Assembly (NCBI GenBank): GCA_964406155.1
Contig: CAYOQR010000002.1
Coordinates: 1-64,000, forward strand
Direction: 5' to 3'
Length of the DNA stretch: 64,000 nt
Origin: Dongia_B sp964406155
GTDB lineage: Bacteria; Pseudomonadota; Alphaproteobacteria; Dongiales; Dongiaceae
The first letter of the stretch is position 1, and each line of letters begins with the position of its first letter. The translations under genes were made by a program, and so were the position numbers. Below, piece after piece: positions 63,501 to 64,000 of the stretch. The notes under the pieces were generated by a model that was not told where the DNA came from, ran no database searches, and worked only from the letters and a program-made list of their open reading frames with translations.

Positions 63501-64000
63501 ACGGAACCGTGTCCCCGACCGGTGCCAATGATGCCGAAAAGACCCAGTTCCTGTTGAATTCCTTCGGCGACGTCACCTTGTCGAACAACCGGGGCGGTAC
63601 CGACAGCAATCCGGCTACCTGGTCCTTCAAGGAAGTCTCCGTCGATGGCAAGACCTATGCCGGCCTTGGTGTCGCCGGCGGCATCGACGATGGTGAGATC
63701 AATGGCGGCGAGACCGTTACGCTCACCCTTCCCGGCGTCGTCGACAGTGTCAAGCTGACCCTTGGGGCTTTTTTCGACGGCTATTTCTTCGACAACGGCC
63801 GTCCTGAAGTCGCGCGCTGGGAAGCGATCGACGCCGACGGCAATGTGGTCGCCTGGGGCGAGGTGCTGGGCGATCGCGACGGCCTGGTCGACGTGATGAT
63901 CAATACCGGCACGCCGTTCCAGTCGATCCGGCTGACGCCGCTCGACAACGGCGCCGGCAGCAACGGTAACAACTCCGACTTCCTGCTGGTCGGGGTCACC
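60566..64000 (+). CDS. Second giant T1SS adhesin, N-terminal 1145 residues (runs off window)
   Basis: The frame opened by the ATG at 60566 (GGGAGACGC upstream) has no stop before the window end, so the gene is partial. The first 7 residues (MATDSTH) and the segment APGGQVQVIFPEGQNVVRVQ through LAIKLGDRT, LLGYAEANQQEGVT and DIQTAAGG match giant protein 1; TAAG is at residues 147-150. T1SS-143-like modules follow (about 210-830), rich in Asp and Gly. Residues about 1030-1145 (GVAGGIDDGEINGGETVTLT, RLTPLDNGAGSNGNNSDFLL) match a domain inside the 540-residue repeats of protein 1. It is a tandem paralogue, presumably also exported by a type I system. Confidence 0.9.
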   Translation, partial: MATDSTHVQQAGNTGNGDGQEFNSEVVQVAQATGATSAGTASAGAAPTVIPAAPGGQVQVIFPEGQNVVRVQVGPGEVIMLPFDGELAAKFGQEGNLAIKLGDRTIILLGYAEANQQEGVTIKTEKGADLDVASVIAATDPNLDIQTAAGGTAAAASVAGSGFFNPFHNGDVLDGYGELGVLGQTDLQYGLIEADANLLFVAGQDTTPGDTTPPDTVPVLVDITPDANGFTVNEDDLGRPQYAADPGQVERIEAARDAFGIGSDDMPANGWQILDELRAAGIENADLGIFGRHKTGNDPFDTDNEEQGSQTDAGNPPSKDGTGVHSDNNDGIDQDREPLTASAAITVNFQGDLPGRIAFANGGAVPVIDGLIAQNLTSHGHELQYILLPAANGHGETVVAYYLEQVSGEGREGQAQVPVVVFTLEIAEAAAASDPATFHIDFTIYGVLDNAGQGSGKAGEDIINFPTPFYMIDGDGSVVPVPGSQLTFKDVDDVPQLGHVKYDGETNTPTAIVEANLTIGHDESRGEQHTRYESDLQETRPNGAEGQKTDDVGGKQGDAIEARFDNMLDGIAKGVASGEDVDVSYQQSILQKLSSEFLQNGNFRADALGVARTRLDVSFGADGKAKGNDQAGLTKFQHDNDKGVGTDTSSPTHKADGTTAAEGGTDSRAFELFMYGAEKSVADSAATNLYIDYVMPDGSVVQLQVQAYQLDANTIIGLADPGARGGDVPVNREGQGGEGGVSGTGTAVPVFLLNLDPETGKLTFVQYHQVHNNLGGDAGQPDADHSANDPMHILGADGQPLIYFQAKDFDGDSVEARLEVSIIDDAPKAKDDYAVLDETADPAGDGLNKVSGNLILGVSNDGIANDGGKDKLSVDHNHTIPQIKYGDTVIDLDFSKPAGQVVQTHGGADATNIQYNWDGTKGVLSFDTPHGHFEVVVKTSEPDPTNADSPTDQNQLGYYEYTGAQNSDRTYYGVPADADGTVSPTGANDAEKTQFLLNSFGDVTLSNNRGGTDSNPATWSFKEVSVDGKTYAGLGVAGGIDDGEINGGETVTLTLPGVVDSVKLTLGAFFDGYFFDNGRPEVARWEAIDADGNVVAWGEVLGDRDGLVDVMINTGTPFQSIRLTPLDNGAGSNGNNSDFLLVGVT

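Overview
The window reads as a chromosomal segment of a GC-rich alphaproteobacterium, most likely of Rhodospirillales type. This rests on gene content (the MPFVKRD small protein, a ribbon-helix-helix/PAS protein, a BetI-like regulator), ATGA-type overlaps, short palindromic intergenic repeats ending in a GGATGACAG-like tail, and giant type I secreted adhesins. No tRNA, rRNA, CRISPR array, phage or insertion sequence was recognised. The taxonomic guess is inference.

Layout. 1-312 is the end of an amino-acid ABC ATPase. 254-9256 is a leftward block: NUDIX hydrolase, M81/MlrC-like protein, cysteine synthase, AlaX editing protein, mercaptopyruvate sulfurtransferase, a fused double acetyltransferase, and a three-subunit FAD/[2Fe-2S] dehydrogenase of the opine oxidase/HcnABC type. 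9440-12266 carries a trimethylamine-dehydrogenase-family flavoenzyme and a PPOX-fold flavoprotein. 12285-19961 has two paralogous MFS transporters and an acyl-CoA catabolic region: acyl-CoA dehydrogenase, BetI-like TetR regulator with a perfect operator palindrome, PaaG-like enoyl-CoA isomerase, second acyl-CoA dehydrogenase and DECR-type dienoyl-CoA reductase. Together these look suited to unsaturated acyl-CoAs.

20106-26368 holds a hypothetical gene, a degenerate-GGDEF protein, a small-molecule kinase, a TPP riboswitch and thiBPQ. 26378-30638 has LysR/GST/PPOX genes, then a DUF1801/DUF1801/SRPBCC set whose ArsR regulator survives only as an internally deleted stub next to two operator-like sites. 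31220-38604 has an aminotransferase and a complete oppABCDF operon. 38632-47328 has sufS, a repeat-rich gap with a 26-bp perfect palindrome, a potHIA-type transporter without a binding protein, a cysteine hydrolase, a GH63-like glycosidase and a ribokinase.

47511 to the right edge is the most unusual part. It contains a small protein resembling a single T1SS-adhesin domain, an isochorismatase-fold hydrolase, a conserved small protein, an RHH-PAS protein, an AT-rich island, a 3050-residue adhesin gene, and the first 1145 codons of a paralogous giant gene that runs off the window. Both giant proteins lack a Sec signal. They share an N-terminal domain ending in DIQTAAGG, which carries the TAAG motif cut by LapG-type periplasmic proteases in LapA adhesins. 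Both genes also share an upstream architecture of two inverted repeats and a 9-bp box with identical spacing. I interpret the pair as co-regulated surface-retained adhesins with an unfamiliar retention module. No secretion apparatus, LapG or LapD is in the window, so this remains inference.
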